NCBI RefSeq assembly: GCF_005049105.1
Contig: NZ_SUKA01000009.1
Span: 124,001-188,000 of the forward strand
Origin: Sphingobacterium alkalisoli
GTDB taxonomy: Bacteria > Bacteroidota > Bacteroidia > Sphingobacteriales > Sphingobacteriaceae
Length of the DNA stretch: 64,000 nucleotides
Reading direction: 5' to 3'
Below, piece after piece: positions 34,935 through 43,278 of this stretch; within the stretch, counting starts at the first letter, position 1, and the number at the start of each line of letters is the position of its first letter. The position numbers and the translations under genes are program-made. The notes under the pieces were generated by a model that worked only from the letters and a program-made list of their open reading frames with translations, was not told the origin of the DNA and searched no databases.

Positions 34935-35969
34935 ATGTATTTAATACAATCTTTCTCCAGTTTAGTAGAGAACAACAATACAGTTCTCATCAATACTTCA
35001 AAAGATTTGCTCCACGGGCTTAAGATTCTGCACAATGACAAATGGTATATTTGTGGAGACCTAGCCCTAAACGAAGGGCAGTCACCCCATAAACTCATTA
35101 ATTCATCACCGGACGACACAGACTATCAGTTGCTCGCCAAAGCGGCTCTGATTGTATCCCAGGAAAACCTGGAGCAGCCTATTTGCATTACCACTGGCTT
35201 CCCTTATGCTACCTACCATATCCACAAGGAGAAAGCGATCAATTTTTTCAAACGGACACACATATTGGATTTCGATAGTTCCACCTACGGCACAGGCGGC
35301 AAAAAGAAAAATGTCCTTGAAGTGCAACAGGTTGAAGTAATACCAGAAATCGTGGGCTGCACCATAGGCATCAGGAGAGGAGAACTCCAGGCAACAGGTA
35401 GTTTTTTTGTATTAAGCTGTGGTTTTGGCACATTCGAGTCCATTCTCAGTACCGATTCTGGCATCATCGAACAAAGTATGGTGAGTGCACACGGTATCCG
35501 CTATGCCGTTAACATCATGATCAATGAGCTAAAAAGCAAATATTACCTTGAATTCCGGAATGCACATCAGTTTGACGACGCGTTCCAACGCGGATACGTT
35601 TATCTCAATCGGCAGAATATTGACTTACGAGAAATCCGTCGGAATGCAATCCGAACATACTATGAAGACATTGTATCACCCGTCTTACGAAACATTATCA
35701 CAGATAAGAACCTCATGAAAACCAACCACATCTATCTATGCGGAGGAGCCATGTATTACCAAGATCTGGTGGAATGCTTCCGGGAAGAATTTGAAGGCAT
35801 TGCACAGCTAGAAGTAGTTGAAAACCCCGAAACCATGGCCAGCAAAGGGTATGCATTAAACTCGCTGCGTATCGCACACGGAAAAAAGAAATCTGCTCTG
35901 GGAATAGACATTGGTAATGCGACCACTATCGTTACCAATTTTGATGATGAAGAAGTAAAAAATTATTAG
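34935..35969 (+). CDS. ParM/Alp-like actin homologue, apparently circularly permuted
   Basis: A 344-residue actin-fold protein of the plasmid ParM/Alp type. The N-terminus begins at what is usually strand 3 (MYLIQSFSSLVENNN, the FPSLV position), then KWYICGDLALNEGQSP (the usual GxLA motif), phosphate-2 (residues 157-170, VLSCGFGTFES, with Asp replaced by Ser), and the adenosine motif (IYLCGGA, 266-272, and ASKGYAL, 302-308). Where such proteins normally end, this one adds a short linker and the phosphate-1 hairpin (ALGIDIGNATTIV, 321-333), which is otherwise always N-terminal. It should still bind nucleotide. The position between two bactofilins suggests a chromosomal shape role rather than DNA segregation. 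No adaptor or centromere-like repeats are nearby. Confidence 0.85.
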   Translation: MYLIQSFSSLVENNNTVLINTSKDLLHGLKILHNDKWYICGDLALNEGQSPHKLINSSPDDTDYQLLAKAALIVSQENLEQPICITTGFPYATYHIHKEKAINFFKRTHILDFDSSTYGTGGKKKNVLEVQQVEVIPEIVGCTIGIRRGELQATGSFFVLSCGFGTFESILSTDSGIIEQSMVSAHGIRYAVNIMINELKSKYYLEFRNAHQFDDAFQRGYVYLNRQNIDLREIRRNAIRTYYEDIVSPVLRNIITDKNLMKTNHIYLCGGAMYYQDLVECFREEFEGIAQLEVVENPETMASKGYALNSLRIAHGKKKSALGIDIGNATTIVTNFDDEEVKNY

Positions 35970-35971
35970 AT

Positions 35972-36556
35972 TTGATCCGTTTTCTAAAAAAAAGAGATAC
36001 CGACACGTCAAGAACACAGCCACAACCCGCTGGGAGGAATGAGATTATCATTCACGAAGAAGACACTATAAGCCTGTCAACTATGGTGCTATCCGATATC
36101 AGAAAGGGTAATTTTTTTATCCAAGGGGAAGCCATTGTAGAAAAGAATAGCTTTATCACCGGTACTATCGTATCCACCAACGCGATTATAACAGGACGCG
36201 TAGACGGAGAAGTTATATGTACCGGTGAAGTTGTGTTAGCTGCATCTGCGATTGTAGAAGGAAATTTGAAAGCCAGCACAGTGGTCATATCTCCTCATGC
36301 CATTTTCAATGGCAATTTGATGATCTCCGGGCAGACAAGTGCTAGGGCAGAATCACTGCTATCTGAAAAAATAAACCTGGCTCAACGATTATTGAACAAG
36401 GGATATATCCCTGAGGTAGAGATTTTAGTAGAGTCCGATCCTCCGAAAAACAATATAATGACCGCTTTCAAAAAAACAGAAAAAAAGAACAAGCATGATC
36501 AAAAAGGAGATGAAAATTCATCTTCTTCCGATGATACGGTAAGTTCTTGGTGGTAG
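35972..36556 (+). CDS. Bactofilin 2 (long, with C-terminal tail)
   Basis: A 194-residue bactofilin: an N-terminal basic tail (MIRFLKKRDTD), a beta-helix core (about 30-115; IRKGNFFIQGEAIVEKNSFI, VDGEVICTGEVVLAASAIV) and a long hydrophilic C-terminal extension rich in Lys, Asp and Ser that ends in SWW. The TTG start at 35972 lies 2 bp after the actin stop; no ATG is available without cutting into the core. The extended tail distinguishes it from bactofilin 1 and may carry the contact to the actin-like protein or the membrane (inference). Confidence 0.92.
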   Translation: MIRFLKKRDTDTSRTQPQPAGRNEIIIHEEDTISLSTMVLSDIRKGNFFIQGEAIVEKNSFITGTIVSTNAIITGRVDGEVICTGEVVLAASAIVEGNLKASTVVISPHAIFNGNLMISGQTSARAESLLSEKINLAQRLLNKGYIPEVEILVESDPPKNNIMTAFKKTEKKNKHDQKGDENSSSSDDTVSSWW

Positions 36557-36639
36557 GTTTAGGTCCCTTAATTTTACCGCGTGCAAGTATATTTGGATAA
36601 TACAGCGAATACGCCATTAGATTCATAAGTACCACGCTA

Positions 36640-38169
36640 TCACGAACCGCTATGGCGTTTTGCCAGCTCGATTTTCGTATCCAGCTCTTTCACGAGTTTT
36701 TCGACATTTGGCTCGCCACCTGCGTTCTGAAAACGGATAAACCCTTCTTTATCGATAACGACTTTGGTCGGGATACCGTTGATACCATAAGCGTTCACGA
36801 CAGCGTTAGCAGGATCTTTCATCTCATCGAAAAGCACGTAGAAGCTATACTTGCTCTTTGTCATAAAATCCTCTACTAATTCCTTGTAATTATCCTCATT
36901 CTGGCGGGTGTCGATAAACAGAAAGACGACATCCGAATCATCCGCATACTTATTTACCGCAGCCTGCATCCCCGGAAAAGAAGCAAGACAAGGACCACAC
37001 CAGGTAGCCCAGAAATCCAGGATAACGACTTTCCCTCTATAATCAGCCAGAGAAACTGCTTTACCGTTGCGATCCATTAAGGTAAATGCAGGGGCCTGCT
37101 TTTTCAACATTTCCTGCTCGTATTTCGCCATACGTTGTGCAGTCGCCTCTTCGTCGAGTGCGTGCAGATGCCTCTCAAAATCTTCTGTAGGGTACAGTTC
37201 GAGGTATAGCTCCTTGATGGCCTGCCCCATACTTCCTTCTATACCGTGTTTACGGATAAAGGTTTCATACACCGCTAAGGCGTCCATTTTACGATCTAAT
37301 GCGACATACGCACCCGCTAACGTGTTTGCATCTGTCGGCGTTGTATCGTTATCATAGTTGGTATCCGAGAGGAGCTTTAGGGCGAGTTCGCTGGCCTGTT
37401 GGTAATCGCCGGTATGGTAAAGCATACTTGCATATATAGAAGATATGGTCCGGAGTTCCCTTTCGTAGAAACCCAGCATCGGATCGTTGTCAGCGGCGGA
37501 TCTCAAGATCGTATTGGCGTCTGCATAGGCATCTTTAGCCAGGGGGAGCAGCGCTTGGTGCTTGTCTTCCCCCTCGACATGCTTATCCAACAAATATACA
37601 CCATAGACAAAGAAAGGCCCGTCCTTTAGCATTGGTACCAATTCGATTGCTCTGTCTTGATTTCCTTCTTCCAGATAGGCATTGATGACCATGAGCTGCC
37701 CTTCCTGAAATTTAGGCTGAAACATCTCATCGTAGCTCGACACATTGTATTTCTGGTTGAATGCGTTGTATTTCTCTTCTAAGTCGGTGGCATTCGCTGC
37801 TTCCTGAAACAAGGCATCGTACACCTTACTAGCAGCGTAAAGACCAAGCGGATACTTCTCTTCAGTGGCATTTCGGATGCTATCGGCTTTTTGTTGATCA
37901 CCAAGGAGCTGTCCATAGGTAAGAATGGCCAAACTAACCAGGGCTTCATTCGGATGGTTGGCTAACACATCGGCCTCGTCCTTCAACTGCTGTTGTACCG
38001 CAAGGTCCGCTTTCTCTTCGTACAACTTATTCAGGTGTTCGCGCATCTCCTGATAGGAGATATTCTGCTGGCTAGCTTTGGGTATATACTGTGCAAAAGC
38101 GGGGCTTAATACCATCGTGCATGCAGCAAAAAGCAGGAGGCAAAATATCTTTAGGAATGTCGTATTCAT
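36640..38169 (-). CDS. TlpA-family thiol-disulfide oxidoreductase
   Basis: A 509-residue exported protein: signal peptide (IFCLLLFAACTMVLSPAFAQ), a helical TPR-like N-domain (about 40-345) and a thioredoxin domain with WCGPC (Cys391, Cys394), a cis-Pro loop (INGIPTKVVIDKEG), and a basic C-terminus (AKRHSGS). It has the same architecture as the 8041 product. It stands alone, convergent to the bactofilin operon, and its last 200 bp are duplicated at 33359-33568. There is no SusCD beside it. Confidence 0.92.
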   Translation of the reverse strand: MNTTFLKIFCLLLFAACTMVLSPAFAQYIPKASQQNISYQEMREHLNKLYEEKADLAVQQQLKDEADVLANHPNEALVSLAILTYGQLLGDQQKADSIRNATEEKYPLGLYAASKVYDALFQEAANATDLEEKYNAFNQKYNVSSYDEMFQPKFQEGQLMVINAYLEEGNQDRAIELVPMLKDGPFFVYGVYLLDKHVEGEDKHQALLPLAKDAYADANTILRSAADNDPMLGFYERELRTISSIYASMLYHTGDYQQASELALKLLSDTNYDNDTTPTDANTLAGAYVALDRKMDALAVYETFIRKHGIEGSMGQAIKELYLELYPTEDFERHLHALDEEATAQRMAKYEQEMLKKQAPAFTLMDRNGKAVSLADYRGKVVILDFWATWCGPCLASFPGMQAAVNKYADDSDVVFLFIDTRQNEDNYKELVEDFMTKSKYSFYVLFDEMKDPANAVVNAYGINGIPTKVVIDKEGFIRFQNAGGEPNVEKLVKELDTKIELAKRHSGS

Positions 38170-38437
38170 AGGTTAAATGTAAGAAAAGTCCTATGTTATT
38201 CCAAAAAGCACATTGCTCGCGTAGTGCGTTCCGAATGTGGCTAACACCCATGTTACCGCACAAGAAATGCGGATATGCATCCGCTTTTTTACTCCACCAG
38301 AAGTCCAGTTCAACACATGTGCACCCGCCAGGTTTCATCCGTTTTATTTTTTTATGTCTTTGTACGCTTACCACGTATCGACATACGTTCAGCTGCAAGC
38401 AATGCCTACTCGTGTTAATGTCCTTGTGGCAACTATC

Positions 38438-39841
38438 TTAGTTGCTGAAACTCTCATTCATCCACTTTAGGCTATTATAGCTTTTTAGAAATTTAAGGTA
38501 CAATTCAATAATTTTTTCCTGTGCTTCTATCAGCTTATTTTCCCTACTGTTAATCAGGAAAAGAGAACTTTCACCACTCGCATATTTCGTTTCTTCCGCG
38601 ATCAAAAGCTTTTCGTAGCTGTTGGCATTTTGCTTAGCCATATCGATCTGTCCGGCATAATTTATCACTTCATTTCTGTATCTGTTCATTTTAGTTGCCA
38701 ATTCCTGCCTTTTGAAATTGAAATCCATTTCATTTTGGCCGATCTTCAATTTTGCCATGTTATAATCGGCCCTTGCCTGTCTTAGGAAAATGGGTATTTC
38801 CAGTTTTACGCCGTATTGGTAATTGTTATCAAAAAACGGAAAGAAGTTGTGGGCGTAGCCCTCCTTCTTAAAGAAATTATAGGTGAAATCCACCTTCGGC
38901 AATAGACTCTGCAGTTTCAGTCTTCGGTCACTATCCAGTATATTTCCTTTTTCATCGTAGTAGCGTAATGCCGCGTGACGGCTAAGCGATTGGGCATCTA
39001 ATCTGTCAAGCAATTCAGGATAGCTATGGTGAGGCACATTATCATCCAGATCCTCGGAAGGTATTATCCATTGGGTCACGTCGTAAGGCTCTCGGTTTTC
39101 CTTCCACATGAATAAGGAGAGCTCTTGGGTAGCGTTCAAATATTGGAAGTAAGCATCTCGCTCCTGAAGCTCAAAACGCTGCAGTTGCGCACGCGCTTCG
39201 GTCGTGTCTATCGCGGCCTGCTCACCATAAGACAACGTTTTAACTACCAAATCCATACGTCGTCTATTAATATGCACAGCTTGCCTTTGGATTCGATAGC
39301 TCTCATACTGTTTTACCCATTCCCAGTAGCTGTTTTCCGCTTCCAATAGGAGTTCATTCGTCAGTAAAGTCTGCTCCGCTTCGGTCATACGTCTGGCAAT
39401 ATGTGCCTGTTCCAACAGAGCCCTCCGTTTATCGTAAAGCAGATTTTTCGCCAACGGTACAGTCAACCCCACTTGATATAAGCCACCCCGCGTATCGCTA
39501 TTATTCAACTTTTCACCATCCAGGTAGCTATAACTTCCACTTACCGCTACCCCATACCAAGTTGGGATATTTAAGCCAACACCTTGTTGCTGATAGTAAT
39601 CTATACCGTCTATTGTTTTAGCGCCGCTTTTCCCATCCAGCACCGGATCAAAATTACCCCGTTCACGTCGAATATTTTCGTCTGCCATCCGATTCTGCAA
39701 ACGGTACTTGAAGGCCATCGGATGATAGCTTTTAACAATAGCTAGAAATTCATCGTGCGATAGGCGTAAGGTATCCTGCCCGTAGCAAAGATGAGAACAG
39801 CACCACATCAGCACAATAAGTACATATTTATTTCTTTCCAT
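38438..39841 (-). CDS. TolC-family outer-membrane efflux protein
   Basis: A 467-residue outer-membrane channel. I use the ATG at 39841, which opens a proper signal peptide (YVLIVLMWCCSHLCYGQ); the open frame extends 66 codons upstream without protein-like content. The long coiled-coil helices of the TolC fold are visible (LTNELLLEAENSYWEWVKQY, RREL-type repeats, YNMAKLKIGQNEMDFNFKRQ). It overlaps the end of the HlyD gene by 14 bp. With the HlyD adaptor and the ABC protein it completes a type I secretion or efflux complex. Confidence 0.92.
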   Translation of the reverse strand: MERNKYVLIVLMWCCSHLCYGQDTLRLSHDEFLAIVKSYHPMAFKYRLQNRMADENIRRERGNFDPVLDGKSGAKTIDGIDYYQQQGVGLNIPTWYGVAVSGSYSYLDGEKLNNSDTRGGLYQVGLTVPLAKNLLYDKRRALLEQAHIARRMTEAEQTLLTNELLLEAENSYWEWVKQYESYRIQRQAVHINRRRMDLVVKTLSYGEQAAIDTTEARAQLQRFELQERDAYFQYLNATQELSLFMWKENREPYDVTQWIIPSEDLDDNVPHHSYPELLDRLDAQSLSRHAALRYYDEKGNILDSDRRLKLQSLLPKVDFTYNFFKKEGYAHNFFPFFDNNYQYGVKLEIPIFLRQARADYNMAKLKIGQNEMDFNFKRQELATKMNRYRNEVINYAGQIDMAKQNANSYEKLLIAEETKYASGESSLFLINSRENKLIEAQEKIIELYLKFLKSYNSLKWMNESFSN

Positions 39842-41159
39842 CCGTTGGTGCTGCTTTTTGATTATCCACGACATAATAATCCGGAGGAAATCCATTGATA
39901 TTTCGCCATAATTCATACCAGATCGGCACATCGTTAAGAATTGCAATTCCCTGTACACCTGCGCCCACCTTAATCTGCGGGGGCCATGGCTTCTCGCTTT
40001 TATCCTCTGCGAGCAAAGCTCTAAAGAGACCATTCGCACCGATGTTGCTCTCTACCGCAATGACCTTTGCCGCAAATGTACCATAGCTGGTATTTGGCCA
40101 TCCTGAAAACACGATAGCCGGAAAACCATCAAATACACACATCACACGCTGCCCTTCCTTAAGCAAAGGCAGGTCTACCGGTCTGACATAGATTTCCACG
40201 GCGTAATCCACCTGATTAGGCACAATGGTTCCGATGCTCTCCGTGTCTTTCAATATTTCGCCAATACCTGCCTTACTAAGCTGTACCACCTGTCCACTCT
40301 GCGAAGCCAGTACAGCATACAGTCCCTGCCTGGCCCGGTAATTTGCAACTTGGTTCTCCAGCTTGGCAATATCACCCATGCTACCTTCGATCAGTCCCAT
40401 ACTTTGCAGCCTATCTCCCTCGGTCTTACTGAGCTTTTCCGCATAATCTTGGATGGTCGAGTTTTGTTCTATTTCTACCGCAACAATTTCCTGTCGTGTT
40501 TGCGCCAATTTATTGTCTATTGCGGTCTTTTTGGCTAAAGCGTTTTGGTAAGTAACACTTCGCTGCTGAAATTGGGTAAGCGATACCAGTCCCTCATCAT
40601 ACATTTTTTTCTGACGGTTAAACTGATCTTCATTTAACGCTAGCTCATTGGTTGCAGCCAGAAGTTCAGCCTCCTCCGCAGCTAGCTTACTGTTCAACTG
40701 GCTTATTTTTACCTTGAGCTGCGAGAGCTTTAATTCTCGCGCAGCATCTAACGCCTTAAGCTGGCTATGTGTCGTACCTACCTTTGCTTCGTAATAATCG
40801 CGCACCCCCTGTTTAGCACGTACCTGCTGCTCCGTTCGTTCAATCAAAAGCGGATCCAAATAATCTTCTTTCACCTCAGACAGTTCCAATATCGTATCAC
40901 CCTTATTGACGAAGTCCCCGTTCTTCACATGCCATTTGATGATCTTTCCAGGTATAAGCGAGTTAAGCTGCTGCGGCCGCTGGTCCTGATAAAGCGTCGT
41001 CACAGAGCCTTTAACCTTTATATTCTGGGTCCAAGGCAGAAAAAGCGCTGCCAAGCAGAGTACTATTACCACGACAAACCACCTTTTTACGTTGGATTTC
41101 CGGTGAACATGGTATATTTTATCAAATGATTCCAGTTTCATGTTTTTCGAAGTCTTCAC
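39828..41159 (-). CDS. HlyD-family periplasmic adaptor
   Basis: A 443-residue membrane fusion protein: short cytoplasmic N-terminus, one transmembrane helix (about 26-46, WFVVVIVLCLAALFLPW), a split lipoyl domain (SLIPGKIIKWHVKNGDFVNK and VLASQSGQVVQLSKAGIGE) flanking a long coiled-coil hairpin (about 110-285), and a beta-barrel C-domain. It links the inner-membrane ABC protein to TolC. The GTG at 41159 overlaps the ABC stop (GTGA); an ATG at 41141 (MKLESFDKIYHV) is the alternative start. Confidence 0.92.
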   Translation of the reverse strand: MKTSKNMKLESFDKIYHVHRKSNVKRWFVVVIVLCLAALFLPWTQNIKVKGSVTTLYQDQRPQQLNSLIPGKIIKWHVKNGDFVNKGDTILELSEVKEDYLDPLLIERTEQQVRAKQGVRDYYEAKVGTTHSQLKALDAARELKLSQLKVKISQLNSKLAAEEAELLAATNELALNEDQFNRQKKMYDEGLVSLTQFQQRSVTYQNALAKKTAIDNKLAQTRQEIVAVEIEQNSTIQDYAEKLSKTEGDRLQSMGLIEGSMGDIAKLENQVANYRARQGLYAVLASQSGQVVQLSKAGIGEILKDTESIGTIVPNQVDYAVEIYVRPVDLPLLKEGQRVMCVFDGFPAIVFSGWPNTSYGTFAAKVIAVESNIGANGLFRALLAEDKSEKPWPPQIKVGAGVQGIAILNDVPIWYELWRNINGFPPDYYVVDNQKAAPTDGKK

Positions 41160-42823
41160 TTAGTTTCGATCGTACGGTTATTAAGATAGAGATGCTTATC
41201 TGCAAGTTCAATAACTTCTTTCTCTTGGGATACAACGATGATGGTCGTATACTGTTTTATTTTATTAAGGTATTGCATCAACTTTGATCTAAACACCTCA
41301 TCCATTCCATCAAAAGGATCTTCCAACAACAGTAGTCTATTATTGCCCAAGAGCGCACGCAGCAATAGAATGATCTTTCTAGAGCTAAATGATATTTCCG
41401 TATCCGTCTCACTCAGTAAGGTAAAGAAGCCATTGCTAAATTGATCGGACAGTTGGACTATACCAATTTCCTCGGCCAGTGCCAATATATCTTCGGTGCT
41501 GATATCCGCTCTACCCAGCACGATATTCTCGTGCAGCGTACCCTTAATGATGGTCATATCATCCATATAAAGCCCTATCCGGTTACGCATCGCAATCTTG
41601 TCGATGTTTTTCATCGGAATTTTATCAATCAATATGGATCCCGCTGTAGGCGGATAAAATCCTGCCAGCATATTTAACAATAAGGTTTTACCGGCCCCCA
41701 GCTTTCCCGAAACCGCCGTCAGCGTATTCGCCTCGACGTGAAAATCAAGCTGTTTAAAAATTGGCGCACGATCGCCAAACGTCAAACTCACATCTTTAAA
41801 AACTACCTCCATTCCGCCTGTGTGATTCTCAAGTGCAATCTCTCCATTATCCTCCTCGAGAAGCCCGGTAACTTTATTGAGCTTAACGATAGAAGCGATC
41901 ATATTATAGTAATGTTCCAAGCTTCGGATCAGCTTACCCACTGCGGCCATTATCGTTAGTACCACGATCTCCGTCGCCACGAATGCACCAATGTTCAGTT
42001 TTTGATTCACCATTAAATACGTACCGATAGCTAGCATGACCAATGTAATAATGACGTTAAAACCAATGATCGCCTTATATTGAAACAATAGGACCTTAAA
42101 ATGCGTAGTTCGGTTTTCCAAATATTGCACCACACGTTTATCCGTACCAGCGAGATGTAGATCAGTTTTGGAAGTAATCTTAAATGTTTTAATGGCACCG
42201 GCAATATCTTCGATCCAAGAAGCGACCTCATATTTTCTATTACTTTCCTCCACGATCGAGCGGATGCCCGAATCCATCGTGAAATAAAAAATAGCGACAA
42301 CAATGATAACGACCACCGCGCCGAAAACCAAAAACCAAGGGTGATAAAAGGACAAGAGCAAGATCCCGAAAAATATCTGTATCAGTGCCGTAGGTATTTC
42401 AAGCAGGATTTTAGAAATACCTTTTTCGAGATTCAATATATCAAAAAAGCGGTTTACTAACTCGGGCAGGTAATATTTTTTGGCTGCAGGCAGATCAATT
42501 TTGGGTAATTTTTTGGCGAATGCGAACGTATATTCCACGAAAATTTTCTGTTGTATTTTTTCAATAATCTGCATCACTTTGATGCGAAAGAGTCCGGTCA
42601 AGAAGGTACCTAAAACCACAAAACCAATCAACAAATACAAAGACGTCACCATCGTAGCACCCATCACGAAACTGACGATCGCTTGTATACCTAGGGGAAT
42701 ACTTAATTGGACAAGACCGCTAAGAATAGCGTAAATGTATATGGCTGCTACATCCTTTTTTTCTTTTGTGATCTGTTTGAACCACATTCTTCTGCTCATC
42801 GCATAATCTTGTTCCTGTGCCAT
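41156..42823 (-). CDS. Type I secretion ABC transporter with degenerate ATPase motifs
   Basis: A 555-residue half-transporter: a six-helix membrane domain (about 25-310) and a nucleotide-binding domain (about 338-555), without an N-terminal C39 peptidase domain. Walker A is intact (GKLGAGKT, 373-380). Other motifs are altered: the Q-loop Gln is replaced (IGLYMDDM), the signature LSGGQ reads FSSRK (about 479-483), Walker B ends LLLLED instead of DE (497-502) and the switch His is Gln (VVSQEK, about 533). Such domains usually hydrolyse slowly or not at all. It is first in the operon ABC - HlyD - TolC. Substrate unknown. Confidence 0.9.
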   Translation of the reverse strand: MAQEQDYAMSRRMWFKQITKEKKDVAAIYIYAILSGLVQLSIPLGIQAIVSFVMGATMVTSLYLLIGFVVLGTFLTGLFRIKVMQIIEKIQQKIFVEYTFAFAKKLPKIDLPAAKKYYLPELVNRFFDILNLEKGISKILLEIPTALIQIFFGILLLSFYHPWFLVFGAVVVIIVVAIFYFTMDSGIRSIVEESNRKYEVASWIEDIAGAIKTFKITSKTDLHLAGTDKRVVQYLENRTTHFKVLLFQYKAIIGFNVIITLVMLAIGTYLMVNQKLNIGAFVATEIVVLTIMAAVGKLIRSLEHYYNMIASIVKLNKVTGLLEEDNGEIALENHTGGMEVVFKDVSLTFGDRAPIFKQLDFHVEANTLTAVSGKLGAGKTLLLNMLAGFYPPTAGSILIDKIPMKNIDKIAMRNRIGLYMDDMTIIKGTLHENIVLGRADISTEDILALAEEIGIVQLSDQFSNGFFTLLSETDTEISFSSRKIILLLRALLGNNRLLLLEDPFDGMDEVFRSKLMQYLNKIKQYTTIIVVSQEKEVIELADKHLYLNNRTIETK

Positions 42824-42941
42824 TATTAGTCGTTTTTTTTAGCATAGACTTCGATTTCCAACTCTTTTACTACTCATTACGACATCACGAAGCTACGATC
42901 ACTTTAAGGTAAACTTAAAGCCATAATTAATCAAGTTTTCG

Positions 42942-42949
42942 CAAATATA
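42942..42949 (-). promoter_or_regulatory. Promoter -7 candidate for the exporter operon
   Basis: The minus-strand sequence is TATATTTG, an exact TAnnTTTG match, which would leave a leader of about 115 nt before the ABC start at 42823. Confidence 0.4.
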
Positions 42950-42997
42950 TTAAATCAGCACAAAAGATGGTAACAGCAGATAAAATAGTTATCAAAA

Positions 42998-43018
42998 GTC
43001 TTGCAAACTTTGCAAGAC
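42998..43018. promoter_or_regulatory. Perfect palindrome, possible operator
   Basis: Two 10-bp arms (GTCTTGCAAA / TTTGCAAGAC) around a single C. It lies about 50 bp upstream of the exporter -7 candidate. The lack of a loop favours a protein-binding site over an RNA hairpin. Confidence 0.5.
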
Positions 43019-43205
43019 AAGGAAATACATCGCTTTATAGCCCACAAAGTACAATTACAAATATTCACTGAAGTTGGTCAGTACTTACTCGTACGCGATC
43101 GCTTATTGGAGATTAATAATTAGCATTAGCAAGCACGGAATTTAATACCATAGCTTTTTTAAGTGTCACATGGAAAAGTAGCCTTCAAACAATACTATTC
43201 GAGAA

Positions 43206-43238
43206 TTGCAGCATAAAGTTTTCACATTTATGCTGCAA
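43206..43238 (-). terminator. Hairpin after the lipoprotein gene
   Basis: A 12-bp perfect stem (TTGCAGCATAAA / TTTATGCTGCAA) with a 9-nt loop, about 40 bp beyond the stop at 43279. The T-tract is weak. Confidence 0.6.
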
Positions 43239-43278
43239 TCACAATTAAACATTTAAGTGTGTTACGATAAGTACATCA

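Larger units (their letters stand above)
42824..43278. other. Intergenic region between exporter and lipoprotein loci
   Basis: 455 bp without a gene. It contains the promoter candidate for the exporter (42942-42949), a perfect 21-bp palindrome (42998-43018) and the terminator hairpin of the downstream minus-strand lipoprotein (43206-43238), each listed separately. Confidence 0.6.

Noticed and set aside
34935..35969. Plasmid-type ParM segregation system
   Set aside because: The actin gene lacks an adjacent DNA-binding adaptor and centromere-like direct repeats, and is embedded in a bactofilin operon.
36588..36595. Plus-strand TATATTTG after bactofilin 2, facing the TlpA 3' end
   Set aside because: There is no downstream plus-strand gene or terminator within a plausible distance. 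The octamer is common in AT-rich gaps.
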